DNA from: X23 sp050251575 | GTDB taxonomy: Bacteria > Bacillota > Clostridia > SK-Y3 | Assembly (NCBI GenBank): GCA_050251575.1 | Contig: JBFWMP010000142.1 | Coordinates: 1-7,063 of the forward strand | Length of the DNA stretch: 7,063 nt | Reading direction: 5' to 3' | Part shown: one piece after another, positions 5,920 to 7,063 of the stretch | How positions within the stretch are numbered: position 1 is the stretch's first letter | How the letters are laid out: each line of letters starts with the position of its first letter | The notes under the pieces: generated by a model | Told to the model about the DNA's origin: nothing | The model's input: the letters and a program-made list of their open reading frames with translations, nothing else | The model's database searches: none | Translations under genes and position numbers: made by a program

Positions 5920-6256
5920 TGAGACTAAGCTAGGGTTTGTTATCAAATACGAGGCTCCAGTTGAATACGACATCATAATGAGCTCATGCACAACTGGAGC
6001 ATTCCCAGAGCCTGAAGCTGGAGTAATCGAGATTGTGGCAAACGCATCAATAGACCCATTATTTAAGAAGCCTAGATTTTGGCGTTATTTTGATGTTTAT
6101 AAGAAAGAAGGATGCTTCGCTCCAAGAGCAATGAAGCTTACTCCTTTTTTAAAACAAAAATATGAACGCGTTGTTGAAAATAAAATTAAGAACTATGTGA
6201 AGTCTAAAAGTGCTGATATTAAGAAGAATATAATTAACAAGAGAGAGGTGAAGTAA
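5804..6256 (+). CDS. Conserved Bacteroides-phage protein of unknown function
   Basis: This 150-residue protein is of a type I recall as recurring in Bacteroides phages, but I know no function for it. The first 37 residues are strongly basic (KPKKIKGQR, GKTGRPVGSRQRRR) with a GRP core that recalls AT-hooks, and are probably disordered and able to bind nucleic acid. Next comes the likely conserved core RFDETKLGFVIKYEAPVEYDIIM (38-60), then FPEPEAGVIEIVANASIDPLFKKPRFWRYFDVYKKEGCFAPRAMKLTP, and a C-terminal basic helix (KYERVVENKIKNYVKSKSAD). It is the last gene of the tail operon and its TAA lies in the loop of the terminator. The helical core plus basic ends could suit a small DNA-binding or packaging-related protein, but this is speculation. 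The ATG at 5804 is the only good start near the basic head. Confidence 0.75.
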   Translation: MATKPKKIKGQRITVAVPKSQRQGKTGRPVGSRQRRRFDETKLGFVIKYEAPVEYDIIMSSCTTGAFPEPEAGVIEIVANASIDPLFKKPRFWRYFDVYKKEGCFAPRAMKLTPFLKQKYERVVENKIKNYVKSKSADIKKNIINKREVK

Positions 6257-6273
6257 TTTACCTCTCTTTTTTT
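6242..6273 (+). terminator. Intrinsic terminator ending the tail operon
   Basis: AGAGAGGTGAA (6242-6252) pairs with TTTACCTCTCT (6257-6267), giving 11 base pairs with one G-T wobble, a GTAA loop of the GNRA class and a seven-T run at 6267-6273. The stop codon of the preceding gene (6254-6256) sits inside the loop, so translation termination and transcription termination coincide. Confidence 0.92.
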
Positions 6274-6283
6274 CGCTAAAATA

Positions 6284-6315
6284 TTTGTATAATTGAAAAA
6301 TGTTGCATATATTTG
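6284..6315 (+). promoter_or_regulatory. Bacteroidetes sigma-ABfr-type promoter
   Basis: TTTG at 6284-6287 and TATATTTG at 6308-6315 are separated by exactly 20 bases, matching the Bacteroidetes consensus of a TTTG -33 element, 19-21 bases, and a TAnnTTTG -7 element. Transcription should begin a few bases downstream, near 6320, leaving a short leader before the ATG at 6343. It lies right after a terminator and drives the small-gene cluster. Confidence 0.85.
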
Positions 6316-6342
6316 CACTATCAAATTAAAACAGATATAAAA

Positions 6343-6630
6343 ATGAAGCACAAAGTATTATTGTTGTTAGAAAAAGCCAGCCAGTATTCAACTGAATATA
6401 CTGGAGCTAAAATTTTAAGAGTATATGAAGAACAAGAGTTTGATAGGGCAGAAGAAGACCTTCAGATGATACAGCTAACAAATCCACAGTCGTTTGTTTT
6501 GCTTGTTGATCCACATTTCACATCCAACCCATCGTTAAGACTTCCCATTGAAAGCATTTATCAAGAACCAAAGGTTATGTTACTTGGTGGTCAAGTTGGT
6601 TGCGCTAGTGAATCCAGTCAAATTTTATAG
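6343..6630 (+). CDS. Small protein of unknown function
   Basis: The product is 95 residues from the ATG at 6343. The frame could be extended to a TTG at 6313, but that TTG is part of the -7 promoter element, so the upstream start would not be transcribed. The sequence starts with a hydrophobic helix (MKHKVLLLLEKASQYS), too short and too charged to be a clear signal peptide, then an acidic helix (YEEQEFDRAEEDLQMIQ). It ends with a beta-rich part containing FVLLVDPHF, SLRLPIESIYQEPKVMLLGG and a short Ser-rich tail with one Cys. I do not recognise a family. It is the first gene of the promoter-driven cluster and is separated by three bases from the next gene, so the two are probably translated together. 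A regulatory or accessory phage role is possible but unproven. Confidence 0.7.
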   Translation: MKHKVLLLLEKASQYSTEYTGAKILRVYEEQEFDRAEEDLQMIQLTNPQSFVLLVDPHFTSNPSLRLPIESIYQEPKVMLLGGQVGCASESSQIL

Positions 6631-6633
6631 GTT

Positions 6634-6984
6634 ATGAATAAAATAAAAGAGTTAGAAGAACAGCTTGCAAAAGCAAGAATAGAAGCTGAAAAAGAAAGCG
6701 TAGAAAAGTACAAACACTTAATTGGAAAGTGCTTTAGGAGAGAGTTTACATCTTTTGAATATGTCACTGGAATTATTTCATCAGACGATGAAGAAGTTAC
6801 ATATAATTGTGTAAAAATATATATTGACACAAGATACGAAGATTCAAGGATAGAAATAGACACGTATTCTTGCGGAACAATTGAAGTAAATGAGCTAGAA
6901 AGCAGACAAATATCAAGAGCAGAATTTGACAATATGCTTCAAGTTGCATTTAAAAGAATATCAAATATAGGCAAAGCTAAATAA
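6634..6984 (+). CDS. Small coiled-coil-headed phage protein of unknown function
   Basis: The 116-residue product has an N-terminal charged helix predicted to form a coiled coil (about 1-28, KIKELEEQLAKARIEAEKES). A compact beta-rich domain follows, starting YKHLIGKCFRR and running through YVTGIISSDDEEVTY, VKIYIDTRYED and IDTYSCGTIEV. It ends in a helix (ISRAEFDNMLQVAFKRI). The pattern of a coil followed by a 'Y..LIGKCF' beta domain is one I recall in uncharacterised phage proteins, but no function is known to me. There is no membrane segment. It starts three bases after its neighbour and one base before the next ATG region, consistent with one transcript from the promoter at 6284-6315. The ATG start gives the whole coil and is well supported. 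Confidence 0.75.
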   Translation: MNKIKELEEQLAKARIEAEKESVEKYKHLIGKCFRREFTSFEYVTGIISSDDEEVTYNCVKIYIDTRYEDSRIEIDTYSCGTIEVNELESRQISRAEFDNMLQVAFKRISNIGKAK

Positions 6985-6985
6985 A

Positions 6986-7063
6986 ATGACGAATAGTGAG
7001 AAAATAGCAAAGAAAATCATCAACCAACTTCACGACATGATTGACGATAGCGAATGTGAAAAT
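6986..7063 (+). CDS. Small protein of unknown function (3' partial)
   Basis: An ATG one base after the preceding stop opens a frame that runs uninterrupted to the window end, giving 26 codons. It starts MTNSEKIAKKIINQLHDMID and continues acidic (DSECEN), an amphipathic helix. The short spacing fits the same operon. Too little is present to suggest a function, and the length cannot be judged. Confidence 0.55.
   Translation, partial: MTNSEKIAKKIINQLHDMIDDSECEN

Noticed and set aside
6313..6342. Upstream TTG start adding ten residues to the 95-residue protein
   Set aside because: The TTG is the end of the TATATTTG -7 element, so it would lie upstream of the transcription start; the ATG at 6343 is preferred.
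6618..6932. 104-residue antisense frame opposite the coiled-coil gene
   Set aside because: It mirrors a + strand gene with good spacing and coil pattern, and its Ser/Leu/Ile-rich translation is typical of antisense reading of A-rich genes.

Overview
The window is part of the genome of a contractile-tailed bacteriophage or prophage of a Bacteroidales-type host. The host assignment rests on the A+T-rich composition, the A-rich leaders in place of clear Shine-Dalgarno boxes, a textbook Bacteroidetes promoter (TTTG, 20 bases, TATATTTG) at 6284-6315, and tail and retroelement proteins that resemble those of Bacteroides phages. Nothing here shows whether the element is integrated or lytic. All genes are on the + strand; no tRNA, rRNA, CRISPR array or insertion sequence was seen.

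Region 1 (1-2294) is a complete diversity-generating retroelement (DGR). It contains the 3' end of a C-type-lectin-like target gene with its variable repeat (VR, 121-219), an accessory variability determinant (avd, 316-672), the template repeat (TR, 756-854) and a DGR-type reverse transcriptase (RT, 875-2125, in a frame that opens at 746). VR and TR can be aligned without gaps over 99 bases. Every one of the 11 differences lies at a TR adenine, the signature of adenine-specific mutagenic retrohoming. A small tail-assembly-like gene (2079-2294) overlaps the end of the RT gene, and a strong intrinsic terminator (2304-2339) closes the unit.

Region 2 (2376-6256) is a tail operon: a baseplate J/gp6-like protein, a tail protein I-like protein, a 649-residue tail fibre, a possible 55-residue overlapping gene, and a 150-residue basic-headed protein of a type common in Bacteroides phages but of unknown role. 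It ends in a second strong terminator (6242-6273) whose loop holds the stop codon of the last gene.

Region 3 (6284-7063) begins with the promoter and carries three small, tightly spaced genes of unknown function, the last cut by the window end.

Taken together, the tail operon would build the baseplate and a fixed fibre. The DGR would continually rewrite the ligand-binding face of a second surface protein, giving the phage an adjustable receptor-binding or adhesion module. That joint role is an inference from gene content and family knowledge. The least usual points are the TR lying in frame at the head of the RT reading frame, the paired homopyrimidine tracts just after the VR, and the gene overlap at the RT 3' end.
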